A DNA stretch of 64,000 nt from Bos javanicus (GCF_032452875.1 NC_083876.1:8432001-8496000), one strand, 5' to 3'; counted from the stretch's first letter, positions 44,051 through 55,600 are shown. A program made the numbers and translations. Notes: generated from the letters alone by a model not told the origin.

Positions 44051-44565
44051 AATGAAGTTTAAAGAAAGTGCAAGGTGAATTAGCAAGTTCCAATGTAGAG
44101 ACTTCAGCAAGTCATCCAGAAGATGTAGCTAAGAGAATTAACAAAGGTAACTACACGGACAACAGATTTTCAATGTTGTAGATGAAACTGCTTTCCACTA
44201 GAAGAAAATGTCATCAAGGACTTGTAGCTATGAAGAAGGAGTTGATGATTGGCTGTAAAGCTTCAAAGCACCGGCTGACTGTCCTGTTAGGTGCTAATGT
44301 AACTGGTGACTTTAACTTGGAGCCAGTGCTCATTTATCATACGAAAATTCTACAGCCCTTAAGAATTATGCTAAGTCCACTCTGCCCATGCTCTATTTAT
44401 GGAGCAACAAAGCCAAGATGATGGCACATCCATCTATAATATGGTTTACTGAATATTTTAAGTCTACTGCTTCTCAGAAAAGATTTATTTTAAAATATTC
44501 CTGCTCGTTGATAATGCACCTGTTCACCCAAGAGCTCTGATGGAGATGGACAATGAGAATCTTTT
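44051..44565 (+). mobile_element. Tigger1 DNA transposon, part 2
   Basis: AATGAAGTTTAAAGAAAGTG, GTCATCCAGAAGATGTAGCT, TTGTAGATGAAACTGCTTTC, TTTATTTTAAAATATTCCTG and GATAATGCACCTGTTCACCC. It continues the coding order of part 1. Confidence 0.93.
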
Positions 44566-44781
44566 TTTATATATATTTAGAGTTGTTTTCCTTTTTTAAT
44601 TACTTTACAATATTGTATTGGTTTTGCCATACATCAACATGAGTCTGCCACAGGTATACACGTGTTCCCCATCATGAACCCCCCTCCCTCCTCCCACCCT
44701 GTACCATCCCTCTGGGTCATCTCAGTGCACCAGCCCCAAGCATCCCGTATAATGCATCGAACCTGGACTGGCAATTCGTTT
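44566..44781 (-). mobile_element. L1 3' end, antisense, in Tigger1
   Basis: Complement of the L1 tail: TTACTTTACAATATTGTATT, GTATACACGTGTTCCCCATC, a C-rich tract at 44679-44700 and ATGCATCGAACCTGGACTGG. About 215 bp, 5'-truncated. Confidence 0.93.
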
Positions 44782-45452
44782 TTATGCCAGCTAGCACACC
44801 ATCCGATTGGCAGCCCATGGATCAAGGAGTCATTTTGAATTTCAAGTCTTATGATTTAAGATATGCATTTCATGAAGCTATAACTGTCACATATAATGAT
44901 TCCTCTGATGGATCTGGGAAAAATAAATTTAAAACCTTCTGGAAAGGATTCACCATTCTAGATGCCATCAAGAACATTCATGGTCAAAGTATCAACTTTA
45001 ACAAAAGTTGGAAAAAATTCATTTCAACCTTTGAAGGAGTTTAAGACCTCAGTGGAGGAAGTAACTGCAGATGTGGTGGAAAGAGTAAGAGAACTTAGAA
45101 ATGGAGTCTGAAGATGCTACTGAATTGCTGCAATCTCATTACAAAACTTTAATGGATAAAGAGTTGCTTCTTATGGATGAGAAAAGAAAGTGGTTCCTTG
45201 AGAGGGAATCTACTCCTGGTGGAGATGCTGTGAAGATTATTAAATGATGACAAAGGATTTAGATTACCATATAAACTTAGTTGATAAGACACTAGCAGGG
45301 TTTGAGAGGATTGACTCCAATTTTGAAAGATGTTCTACTGTAGGTAAAATGTTATCTAACTATTGCATACTACAGAGAAATTGCTCATAAAAGACAGAAT
45401 CAACCAATGTGACAACCTCACTGTTGTCTTATTTTAAGAAATTGCTGCAACT
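44782..45452 (+). mobile_element. Tigger1 DNA transposon, part 3
   Basis: TATGCCAGCTAGCACACCAT, GCAGCCCATGGATCAAGGAG, CTGGAAAGGATTCACCATTC, GAGAGGATTGACTCCAATTT and TTGTCTTATTTTAAGAAATT. It ends at a BovB insertion. Confidence 0.94.
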
Positions 45453-45464
45453 ACCCTAAATTTC

Positions 45465-46412
45465 TAAGGGATTCCTGCCCACAGTAGTAGATATAATGGT
45501 AATCTGAGTTAAATTCACCCATTCCAGTCCATTTTAGTTTGCTGATTCCTAGAATGTCGACATTCACTCTTGCCATCTCCTGTTTGACTACTTCCAATTT
45601 GCCTTGGTTCATGGATCTAACATTCCAGGTTCCTATGCAATATTGCTCTTTACAGCATCAGACCTTGCTTCTATCACCAGTCACATCCACAGCTGGGTAT
45701 TGTTTTTGCTTTGGTTCCATCCCTTCATTCTTTCTGGAGTTATTTCTCCACTGATTTCCAGCAACATATTGGGCACCTACTGACTTGGGGAGTTCCTCTT
45801 TCAGTATCCTATCATTTTGCCTTTTCATACTGTTCATGGGGTTCTAAAGGCAAGAATTCTCAAGTGATTTGCCATTCCCTTCTCCAGTGGACCACATTCT
45901 GTCAGACCTCTCCACCATGACCTGCCCATCTTGGGGGGGGGCCCATGCAGCATGGCTTAGTTTCATTGAGTTAGACAAGGCTGTGGTCCATGTGATTAGA
46001 CTGACTAGTTTTCTTTGATTATGGTTTGTGTGTCTGCCCTCTGATGCCTCTCGCAACACCTACCATCTTATTTGGGTTTCACTTACATTGGATGTAGGGT
46101 ATTTCTTCAGGGCTGTGCCAGCAAAGCGCAGATGCTGCTCCTCACCTTGGACGAGGGGTATCTCCTGACAGCTGTCCCTCCTGACCTTGAACATGGAGTA
46201 GCTCCTCTTGGCCCTCCTGTGCCCACACAGCCACTGCTCCTTGGACGTGGGGTAGCTCCTCCTGGCCACCACTCCAGACCTCAGACATGGGGTAACTCCT
46301 CTAGGCCACCACCCCGACCTCGGACGTGGGGTAGCTCCTCTTGGCCACGCTTCTGTGTGGTTTGTTGCCCTTCTGCTGCACAGTTCTTCGCAGCCAGCAC
46401 GCTTCTGCCACA
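45465..46412 (-). mobile_element. BovB, inverted 5' part (leader) of a near-full-length insertion
   Basis: Reverse complement of the BovB 5' region. It reads outward from GGGATTCCTGCCCACAGTAG at the target-site duplication, through the leader (CTTTTCATACTGTTCATGGG, ATGACCTGCCCATCTTGGGG), to GC-rich tandem units at 46085-46345 next to the inner joint. The sense part starts at 46413. A 12-bp duplication, ACCCTAAATTTC, flanks the whole insertion (45453-45464 and 49095-49106). About 24 bp (the ACTACTGTGGGCAGG stretch) occurs at both ends of the inverted part in opposite orientation. Confidence 0.93.
46085..46345 (-). repeat. GC-rich tandem units in the BovB 5' leader
   Basis: About six decayed copies of a unit like CCTTGGACGTGGGGTAGCTC (plus strand), at intervals of roughly 35-60 bp (near 46085, 46143, 46185, 46234, 46272 and 46315), with CTCCTCTTGGCC(A/C) following. 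They lie at the element's presumed 5' end, where LINE promoters often carry tandem units. Confidence 0.75.
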
Positions 46413-49094
46413 CACTACTGTGGGCAGGAATCCCTTAGAAGAAATGGAGTGACCATCATGGTCAACAAAAGAGTCTGAAATGGAGTGCTTGGATGCAATC
46501 TCAAAAACTACAGAATGATCTCTGTTCATTTCCAAGGCAAACCATTCAATATCACAGTAATCCAAGTCTATGCCCCCACCAATAACACTGAAGAAGCTGA
46601 AGTTGAATGGTTCTATGAAGACCTACAAGACCTTTTAGAACTAACACACAAAAAAGATGTCCTTTTCATTATAGGGGACTGGAATGCAAAAGTAGGAAGT
46701 CAAGAAACACCTGGAGTAACAAGCAAATTTGGCCTTTGAGTACGGAATGAAGCAGGGCAAAGGCTAATAGAGTTTTGCCAAGAGAACGCACTGGTCATAG
46801 CACATACCCTCTTCCAACAACACAAGAGAAGACTCTACACATGGATATCACCAGATGGTCAACACCAAAATCAGATTGATTATATTCTTTGCACCAAAGA
46901 TAGAGAAGCTCTATACAGTCAGCAAAAACAAAAACCGGGAGCTGACTGGGGCTCAGATCATGAACACCTTATTGCCAAATTCAGACTTAAATTGAAGAAA
47001 GTAGGGAAAATCACTAGACCATTCAGGTATAACCTAAATCAAGTCCCTTATGATTATACAGTGGAAGTGAGAAATAGATTTAAGGGACTAGATCTGATAG
47101 ATAGAGTACCTGATAAACTATGGATGGAGGTTTGTGACATTGTACAGGAGACAGGGATCAAGACCATCTCCATGGAAAAGAAATGCAAAAAAGCAAAATG
47201 GCTGTCTGGGGAGGCCTTACAAATAGCTGTGAAAAGAAGAGAAGAGAAAATCAAATAAGAAAAGGAAAGACATAAGCATCTGAATGCAGAGTTCCAAAGA
47301 ATAGCAAGGAGAGATAAGAAAGCCTTCCTCGGCAATCAATGCAAAGAAATAAAGGAAAACAACAGAATGGGAAAGACTACAGATCTCTTCAAGAAAATTA
47401 GAGATATCAAGGGAACATTTCATGCAAGGATGGGCTCGATAAAGGACAGAAATGGTATGGACCTAACAGAAGCAGAAGATAATAAGAAGAGGTGGCAAGA
47501 ATACACAGAAGAACTGTACAAAAAAGATCTTCACAACCAAGATAATCACGATGGTGTGATCACTGACCTAGAGCCAGACACCCTGGAATGTGAAGTCAAG
47601 TGGTCCTTAGAAAGCATCACTATGAACAAAGCTAGTGGAAGTGATGGAATTCCAGTTGAGCTATTTCAAATCTTGGAAGATGATGCTATGAAAGTGGTGC
47701 ACTCAATATGCCAGCGAATTTGGAAAACTCAGCAGTGGCCACAGGACTGGAAAAACTCAGTTTTCATTCCAATCCCAAAGAAAGGCAATGCCAAAGAATG
47801 CTCAAACTACCATACAATTGCACTCTTTTCACAGGCTAGTAAAGTAATGCTCAAAATTTTCCAAGCCAGGCTTCAGCAATACGTGAACCGTGAACTTCCA
47901 GATGTTCAAGCTGGTTTTAGAAAAGGCAGAGGAACCAGAGATCAAATTGCCAACATCTGCTGGATCATGGAAAAAGCAAGACAGTTCCAGAAAAACATCT
48001 ATTTCTGCTTTATTGACTATGCCAAATCCTTTGACTGTGTGGATCACAATAAAGTGTGGAAAATTCTGAAAGAGATGGGAATACCAGACCACCTGACCTG
48101 CCTCTTGAGAAACCTGTATGCAGGTCAGGAAGCAACAGTTAGAAGTGGACATGGAACAACAGACTGGTTCCAAATAGGAAAAGGAGTACGTGAAGGCTGT
48201 ATATTGTCACCCTGCTTATTTAACTTCTATGCAGAATACGTCATGAGAAACGCTGGGCTGGAAGAAGCACAAGCTGGAATCAAGATTCCCGGAAGAAATA
48301 TAAAAAACCTCAGATATGCAGATGACACCACCCTTATGGCAGAAAGTGAAGAGGAACTAAAAAGCCTCTTGATCAAAGTGAAAGAAGAGAGTGAAAAAGT
48401 TGGCTTATAGCTCAACATTCAGAAAACTAAGATCGTGGCATCCGGTCCCATCTCTTCATGGGAAATAGATGGGGAAGCAGTGGAAACAGTGTCAGACTTT
48501 ATTTTTGGGGGGCTCCAAAATCACTGCAGATGGTGATTGCAGCCAGAAATTAAAAGACATTTACTCCTGGAAGAAAAGTTATGACCAACCTAGATAGCAT
48601 ATTGAAAAACAGAGACATTACTTTGCCAACAAAGGTCCATCTAGTCAAGGGTATGGTTTTTCCAGTGGTCATGTATGGATGTGAGAGTTGGAATGTGAAG
48701 GAAGCTGAACACCGAAGAATTGATGCTTTTGAACTGTGGTGCTGGAGAAGACTCTTGAGAGTCCCTTGGACTGCAAGGAGATCCAGCCAGTTCATTCTAA
48801 AGGAGATCAGTCCTGGGTGTTCTTTGGAAGGACTGATGCTAAAGCTGAAACTCCAATACTTTGGCCACCTGATGCAAAGAGTTGACTCATTGGAAAAGAC
48901 TCTGATGCTGGGAGAGATTGTGGGCAGGAGGAGAAGGGGACGACGGAGAATGAGTTTGCTGGATGTCATCACCAACTCGATGGACAAGAGGTTGGGTGAA
49001 CTCTGGGTGTTGGTGATGGACAGGGAGGCCTGGCGTGCTGCGATTCATGGGATCGCAAAGAGTCGGACATAACTGAGCAAATGAACTGAACTGA
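46413..49094 (+). mobile_element. BovB, sense part of a near-full-length insertion in Tigger1
   Basis: From ACTACTGTGGGCAGGAATCC through the whole endonuclease-RT ORF to the GAACTGAACTGA tail. Together with the inverted leader (45465-46412) it makes a 3.63 kb element, longer than the usual ~3.2 kb consensus because the leader repeats are included. Tigger1 resumes at 49107. Confidence 0.95.
46434..49072 (+). pseudogene. BovB endonuclease-reverse transcriptase ORF, decayed
   Basis: The RTE-type protein has an APE-like endonuclease then reverse transcriptase. Seen: VQVYAPTNN (46560) and IGDWNAKVGSQE (46671), endonuclease metal and catalytic motifs; WGSDHEHLIAKF (46950), the SDH motif; FIDYAKSFDCVDHNK (48010, motif A); VREGCILSP (48188, motif B with Q to E); YADDTTLMAESEEEL (48315, motif C). 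Pieces 46485-46739, 46992-47258 and 47367-48410 share one frame, interrupted by TGA (46737), TAA (47256) and TAG (48408). The C-terminal piece 48581-49072 is in another frame. Confidence 0.93.
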
Positions 49095-49106
49095 ACCCTA
49101 AATTTC

Positions 49107-49484
49107 AGCAACCACAACCCTGATCAATCAGCAACCACCAACATCAAAGCATGACCCTCCATCAACAAAAAGATTCTTACTCTCTAAAAGCTTAGATGAT
49201 GGTTACTGTTCTTTCACAATAAAATATTTTTTAATCAAGGTATGTAAATTGTTTTTTTAGACATAATGTTAAAATCTTAGAGGATGGTTAGTATTTTTGC
49301 AAAATAAAGTAGTTTTAAGATATGTATATTGTTTTTAAACATAAAGCTACTACACACTTAATAGACTAGAGTGTAAACATAACTTTTATATACCCCCCAA
49401 AATTTGTGTGGATAATTTTACTGCAATATTTGCTTTATTCTGGTGGTCTGGAACTAAGCCTGCAATAACGCAAAGATATTTGTA
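49107..49484 (+). mobile_element. Tigger1 DNA transposon, part 4 (3' end)
   Basis: AGCAACCACAACCCTGATCA, CAATAAAATATTTTTTAATC, CACTTAATAGACTAGAGTGT, GCAATATTTGCTTTATTCTG and the 3' inverted repeat ending GATATTTGTA. The four parts sum to about 2.4 kb, so the transposon was essentially complete before it was split. Confidence 0.92.
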
Positions 49485-49501
49485 CATACTTTGTACAAGT
49501 C

Positions 49502-50227
49502 AATTCCAGTTCAGTCGCTCAGTTATGTCTGACCCTTTGCAACTCCATGAACCGCAGCACGCCAGGCCTCCCTGTCCATCACCAACTCCCGGAGTCTACC
49601 CAAACCCATTTCCATTGAGCTGGTGATGCCATCCAATCATCTCATCCTCTTCTCCTCCTGCCCTCAATCTTTCCCAGCGTCAGGGTCTTTTCCAAGAAGT
49701 CAGCTCTTCGCATCAGGTGGCCAAAGTATTAGAGTTTCAGCTTTAGCATCAGTCCTTCCAATGAACACCCAGGACTGATCTCCTTTAGGATGGACTCTTT
49801 GGATCTCCTTACAGTTCAAAGGACTCTTAAGAGTCTGCTCCAACATCACAGTTCAAAAGCATCAATTCTTCAGCGCTCAGCTTTCTTTATAGTCCAACTC
49901 TCACATCCATACATGAGCACTGGAAAAACCATAGCCTTGACTAGATGGACCTTTGTTGACAAAATAATGTCTCTGCTTTTTAATATGCTGTCTATGTTGG
50001 TCATAACTTTCCTTCCAAGGAGTAAGCGTCTTTTAATTTCATGGCTGCAATCATCATCTGCAGTGATTTTGGAGCCCAAAAAATAAAGTTAGCCACTATT
50101 TCTACTGTTTCCCCATCTATTTGCCATGAAGTGATGGGACTGGATCCATGATCTTAGTTTTCTGAACGTTGAGTGTTAAGCCAGTTTTTTCACTCTCCTC
50201 TTTCACTTTCATCATGAGGCTTTTTTA
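49502..50227 (-). mobile_element. BovB 3' 0.7 kb, antisense
   Basis: CCAGTTCAGTCGCTCAGTTA through CAGCTTTAGCATCAGTCCTT and TAATTTCATGGCTGCAATCA to CTTTCATCATGAGGCTTTTT. 5'-truncated downstream of RT motif C. Confidence 0.94.
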
Positions 50228-50463
50228 AGTTTTTTCATCCTTTTTATTTTTTAAATTGTGAAAGTATGATAACACATTTACAGGAGATTTGAAAAATATG
50301 GAAAAAATTTACATATAATTTCACCTATATATTACAACTACTTTAAAGTAGATAAATTAAGATTTTTAGTTGGAGTTCCAGCATCAAACTCTCAAAAATT
50401 AATGGAATGAATAGGCAAAAATGTAGAAGAATATAGTAGACCTGAAAAACACTATGAACCAAT
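50228..50463 (+). mobile_element. Old L1 fragment, endonuclease region, part 1 (weak)
   Basis: ATGAATAGGCAAAAATGTAG and AACACTATGAACCAATTCAA resemble the L1 ORF2 endonuclease coding text ('gacctgaacaacactatcaaccaa..'). It continues after the SINE array at 51002. Confidence 0.55.
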
Positions 50464-50478
50464 TCAAAATAATTAAGT

Positions 50479-50674
50479 GTGAAAGTGAAAGTAACTCAGT
50501 TGTGTCTGACTCTTTGCGACCCCATGGACTATACAGTCCGTGGAATTCTCCAGGCCAGAATACTGGAGTGGGTAGCCTTTCCCTCCTCCAGGGGATCTTC
50601 CCAACCCAAGGATTGAACCCAGGCCTCCAGTATTGCAGGCGGATTCTTTACCAGCTGAACCACTAGGTAAGCCC
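50479..50674 (-). mobile_element. Bov-tA SINE, antisense (array member 1)
   Basis: GAAAGTGAAAGTAACTCAGT, GACTATACAGTCCGTGGAAT and CCACTAGGTAAGCCC, a Bov-tA of the subtype with TATAGTCC in the body. The left edge abuts a 13-bp duplication, TCAAAATAATTAA (50464-50476). Confidence 0.93.
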
Positions 50675-50786
50675 AAGAATACTGGAGTGGATAGCCTATT
50701 GCTTCTCCAGTGGATCTTCCTGACCCAGGACTCGAACCAGGGTCTCCTGCATTGCAAGCAAATTCTTTACCAGCTGAGTTTCGGAG
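50675..50786 (-). mobile_element. Bov-tA SINE, antisense, tail half missing (array member 2)
   Basis: AAGAATACTGGAGTGGATAG through GACTCGAACCAGGGTCTCCT to CCAGCTGAGTTTCGG. Only the tRNA-like head and part of the body are present; the 3' half is absent. Confidence 0.9.
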
Positions 50787-50787
50787 G

Positions 50788-50988
50788 TTTAGTCAGTAAG
50801 TCCTGTCTGCCGCTTGTGACCTCATGGACTGTAGCCTGCCAGGCTCCAATGTCCATGAGATTTTCCAGGCAAGAATACTGGAGTGGGTTGCCATTTCCTT
50901 CCCCAGGGGATCTTCCCAACTCAGTGGTCGAAACCTGGTCTCCTGCATTGCAGGCAGATTCTTTACCAGCTGAGATATCAGGGAAGTC
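50788..50988 (-). mobile_element. Bov-tA SINE, antisense (array member 3)
   Basis: TTAGTCAGTAAGTCCTGTCT through GGTTGCCATTTCCTTCCCCA to TGAGATATCAGGGAAG. The right edge abuts the second copy of TCAAAATAATTAA (50989-51001). Confidence 0.93.
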
Positions 50989-51001
50989 TCAAAATAATTA
51001 A

Positions 51002-51640
51002 CATTTATACAATTTTTACACAACTGCAGGAGACAAATTCTATTCGTTTCCACAGACTATGAGCCAGAAGACACTGGAATACATCCAGGGACATAAAACA
51101 AGGTGCAAAAATGTCATGGTCTAAACATATTGAAATCATGGAGTCTGTTCTCTTATCACTGTGGAATTATGTTAGAAATCAGTATGAAGAGATTTTTGAG
51201 AATAACCCACCAACTTTCAAGTGCAAGTGACCTTTACCAAGAAAGATCTTTGATTTAGCCATTGAAAGTCTCAATAAAGTTAAAAGGCTGAAAAGATATA
51301 GAGTGTGATCGCCAAGAAGAAAGCATTTAAATGAGAAATTAATATCAAAGTGAGAACTTAACATCAAAGATACTTAACAAACCCCATATATTTGGAAATT
51401 AAATGTCCACTTTTAAATGAAAAATGTATCAAAGACCTTAACAAGGAAAATTAGAACATATTTGTAACAGAATAAAAATAAAAAGAACAGTTATCAGATT
51501 TTATTGCATGCACCTGCAGCTGCTCCAATTACTATGTGGAATCTTGAATAAGGTATGAGAACAAATAATGGCACTAGCATTCAATTTTGTGAAATTTGAA
51601 AAAATCTCTAGTTAATAATACTGTATCACATGTTAATATC
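51002..51640 (+). mobile_element. Old L1 fragment, endonuclease to RT region, part 2
   Basis: CTATGAGCCAGAAGACACTG, ATTGAAATCATGGAGTCTGT, GTGGAATTATGTTAGAAATC and ATATTTGGAAATTAAATG follow the order of the SRIDHILG, E-I-I..F-S-D-H and N-x-x-L coding segments of L1 ORF2. It has heavy decay. Confidence 0.6.
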
Positions 51641-51669
51641 CTGTTTTTTTTTTTTCTTTTTTTTTTTCA
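51641..51669. repeat. T-rich run
   Basis: Two T-runs separated by a C, followed by CACAGCAGAG. Confidence 0.9.
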
Positions 51670-52094
51670 CAGCAGAGTATTCTTTATATTCTCAGAACTG
51701 GATTACAAGTTTCAAGTCTTGTTCAATTAAAAAAATGACTAAGGTAATAAGCTTTCTAGAATTTTGGCAGTAATAGTAGATGCCAGAATAAATGGAAATA
51801 TATCAAAGTTTTGAGTGAATATAAATTAGAGATATAACATTTTATTCATACTTAGTCAAACACATGAAATAAAAATATTATAATTTAACTAGGCAAAAAT
51901 TCACAAGTCTTCTAAAATATATATTTTATATATTATATACAAAAGACTTTTTACTATATTAGATAAAGACTTGAGGAAGAACAACAAGAAAAAAGAGACA
52001 GAGAAATTGGAAAATGTAAGCTAAATGAAATGAGAGAACTGAATATACCAGAAATAGTGAAACAAACTAAATAGAAGTAAAAGATCATCATCCA
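51670..52094. other. AT-rich single-copy sequence
   Basis: Nothing recognised. Confidence 0.45.
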
Positions 52095-52222
52095 GTCCAG
52101 TTATTTTTAGACATGGCAGCTCATTAGAATCACATCTGAAGCTTTGGAGAAAAAAAATACCTGGACATTTGCATTTTTCAAACAATTCCAAGGTAATTCT
52201 AATATACATCTAGATTTTAAAA
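52095..52222. mobile_element. MER5-like hAT-Charlie fragment
   Basis: GGCAGCTCATTAGAATCACA, AATACCTGGACATTTGCATT and CCAAGGTAATTCTAATATAC: the short inverted-repeat MER5 pattern (CATTAGAATCAC near one end, GTAATTCTAAT near the other). Confidence 0.7.
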
Positions 52223-52689
52223 GGTGATTACACATTTTTTTTTCAAATTAAATGATATTTTTAGTGATATAAAACTCTATTTTTTTAATTTTATTTTTAA
52301 ACTTTACAATATTGTATTGGTTTTGCCAAATATCGAAATGAATCAGCCACAGGTATACCTGTATTCCCTATCCTGAACCCACCTCCCTCCTCCCTCCCCA
52401 TACCATCCCTCTGGGTCGTCCCAGTGCACCAGCCCCAAGCATCCAGTGTCGTGCATCGAACCTGGACTGGTGACTCATTCCATATATGATATTATATGTA
52501 TTTCAATGCCATTCTCCCAAACCATCCCACCCTCTCCCTCTCCCACAGAGTCCAAAAGACTGTTCTATACATCAGTGTCTCTTTTGCTATCTCGTATACA
52601 GGGTTATTGTTACCATCTTTCTAAATTCCATATATATGCATTAGTATACTGTATTGGTGTTTTTCTTTCTGGCTTACTTCACTCTGTAT

Positions 52690-55600
52690 AATAGGCTCCA
52701 GTTGTGTCCACCTCATTAGAACTGATTCTAATGTATTCTTTTTAATGGCTGAGTAATACTCCATTGTGTATATGTACTACAGCTTTCTTATCCATTCATC
52801 TGCTGATGGGTATCTAGGTTGCTTCCATGTCCTGGCTATTATAAACAGTGCTGCGATGAACATTGGGGTACACATGTCTCTTTCCCTTCTGGTTTCCTCA
52901 GTGTGTATGCCCAGCAGTGGGGTTGCTGGATCATAAGGCAGTTCTATTTCCAGTTTTTGAAGGAATCACCACACTGTTCTTCATAGTGGCAGTACTAGTT
53001 TGCATTCCCACCAACAGTGTAAGAGGGTTCCCTTTTCTCCACACCCTCTCCAGCATTTATTGCTTGTAGACTTTTGGATTGCAGCCATTCTGACTGGGGT
53101 GAAATGGTACCTCATAGTGGTTTTGATGTGCATTTCTATGATAATGAGTGATGTTGACCATCTTTTCATGTGTTTGTTAGCCATCTGTATGTCATCTTTG
53201 GAGAAATGTCTATTTAGTTCTTTGGCCCATTTTTTGATTGGGTCATTTATTTTTCTGGAGTTGAGCTGGAGGAGTTGCTTGTATATTTTTGAGATTAGTT
53301 GTTTGTCAGTTGCTTCATTTGCTATTATTTTCTCCCGTTCTGAAGGCTGTCTTTTAACCTTGCTTATAGTTTCCTTTGTTGTGCAGAAGCTTTTAAGGTT
53401 AATTAAGTCCCATTTGTTTATTTTTGCTTTTATTTCCAATATTCTGGGAGTTGGGTCATAGAGGATCCTGCTGTGATGTATGTCGGAGAGTGTTTTGCCT
53501 ATGTTCTCCTCTAGGAGTTTTATAGTATCTGGTCTTATGTTTAGATCTTTAATCCATTTTGAGTTTATTTTTGTGTATGGTGTTAGAAGGTGCTCTAGTT
53601 TCATTCTTTTACAACTGGTTGACCAGTTTTCCTAGCACCAATTGTTAAAGAGATTGTCTTTAATCCATTGTATATTCTTGCCTCCTTTGTCAAAGATAAG
53701 GTGTCCATATGTGCGTGGATTTATCTCTGGGCTTTCTATTTTGTTCCATTGATCTGTATTTCTGTCTTTGTGCCAGTACCATACTGTTGATAACTGTGGC
53801 TTTGTAGTAGAGCCTGAAGTCAGGTAGGTTGATTCCTCCAGTTCCATTCCTCTTTCTCAAGATAGCTTTGACTGTTTTAGGTTTTTTGTATTTCCATACA
53901 AATTGTGAAATTATTTGTTCTAGCTCTGTGAAGAATACCATTGGTAGCTTGATAGGGATTGCATTGAATCTATAAATTGTTTTGGGTAGTATACTTATTT
54001 TCACTATATTGATTCTTCCAATCCATTAACATGGTATATTTCTCCATCTATTAGTGTCCTCTTTGATTTCTTTCACCAGTGTTTTATAGTTTTCTATATA
54101 TAGGTCTTTAGTTTCTTTAGGTAGATATATTCCTAAGTATTTTATTCTTTCCGTTGCAATGGTGAATGGAATTGTTTCCTTAATTTCTCTTTCTGTTTTC
54201 TCATTATTAGTGTATAGGAATGCAAGGGATTTCTGTGTGTTGATTTTATATCCTTCAACTTTACTATAATCATTGATTAGTTCTAGTAAGTTTATGGTGG
54301 AGTCTTCAGGGTTTTCTATGTAGAGGATCATGTCATCTGCAAACAGTAAGAATTTTACTTCTTCTTTTCCAATTTGGATTCCTTTTATTTCTTTTTCTGC
54401 TCTGATTGCTGTGGCCAAAACTTCCAAAACTATGTTGAATAGTAATGGTGAAAGTGGGCACCCTTGTCGTGTTCCTGACTTTAGAGGAAATGCTTTCAAT
54501 TTTTCACCATTGAGCATAATTTTTGCTGTGGGTTTGTCATATATAGCTTTTATTATGTTGAGGTATGTTCCTTCTATTCCTGCTTTCTGGAGAGTTTTTA
54601 TCATAAATGGATGTTGAACTTTGTCAAAGGCTTTCTCTGCATCTACTGAGATAATCATATGGTTTTTATTTTTCAATTTGTTAAAGTGGTGTATTACATT
54701 GATTGATTTGCGGACATTGAAGAATCCTTGCATCCCTGGGATAAAGCCCACTTGGTCATGGTGTATGATCTTTTTAATGTGTTGTTGGATTCTGATTGCT
54801 AGAAGTTTGTTAAGGATTTTTGCATCTATGTTCATCAGTGATATTGGTCTGTAGTTTTCTTTTTTTGTGGGATCTTTGTCAGGTTTTGGTATTAGGGTGA
54901 TGGTGGCCTCATAGAATGAGTTTGGAAGTTTACCTTCCTCAGCAATTTTCTGGAAGAGTTTGAGCAGGATAGGTGTCAGCTCTTCTCTCAATTTTTGGTA
55001 TAATTCAGCTGTGAAGCCGTCTGGACCTGGGCTTTTGTTTGCTGGAAGATTTTTTGTTACAGTTTCAATCTGCGTGCTTGTGATGGGTCTGTTAAGATTT
55101 TCTATTTCTTCCTGGTCCAGTTTTGCAAAGTTGTACTTTACTAAGAATTCGTCCATTTCTTCCACGTTGTCCATTATATCGGCATATAATTGTTGATAGT
55201 AGTCTCTTATGATCCTTTGTATTTCTGTGTTGTCTGTTGTGATCTCTCCATTTTCATTTCTGATTTTACTGATTTGATTTTTCTCCCTTTGTTTCTTGAT
55301 GAGTCTGGCTAGTGGTGTGTCAATTTTATTTATCCTTTCAAAGAACCAGCTTTTGGCTTTGTTGATTTTTGCTATGATCTCTTTTGTTTCTTTTGCATTT
55401 ATTTCTGCCCTAATTTTTAAGATTTCTTTCGTTCCACTGACCCTGGGGTTCTTCATTTCTTCCTTTTCTAGTTGCTTTAGGTGTAGAGTTAGATTATTTA
55501 TTTGAATTTTTTCTTGTTTCTTGAGGTATGCCTGTATTGCTAAGAACTTTCCCCTTAGCACTGCTTTTATAGTGTCTCACAGGTTTTGGGTTGTTGTGTT

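Larger units (their letters stand above)
39785..45250 (+). pseudogene. Tigger1 transposase, split in three and decayed
   Basis: The transposase (CENP-B-type DNA-binding head, DDE/D catalytic core) lies in pieces 39785-40160, 44051-44565 and 44782-45250. Visible core motifs are the V-D-E-T-A-F stretch (near 44178), LVDNAPVHPRAL (near 44506, the second catalytic D) and QPMDQGVILNFKSY (44806-44850). Multiple stops and frameshifts separate them. The intervening sequence is other elements, so the span includes about 4.1 kb of foreign DNA. Confidence 0.88.

Noticed and set aside
46072..46452. 126-codon frame with proline- and arginine-rich repeats, and a 117-codon frame opposite
   Set aside because: It coincides with the tandem GC-rich units of the inverted BovB leader; the repeating peptide is a product of the DNA repeat.
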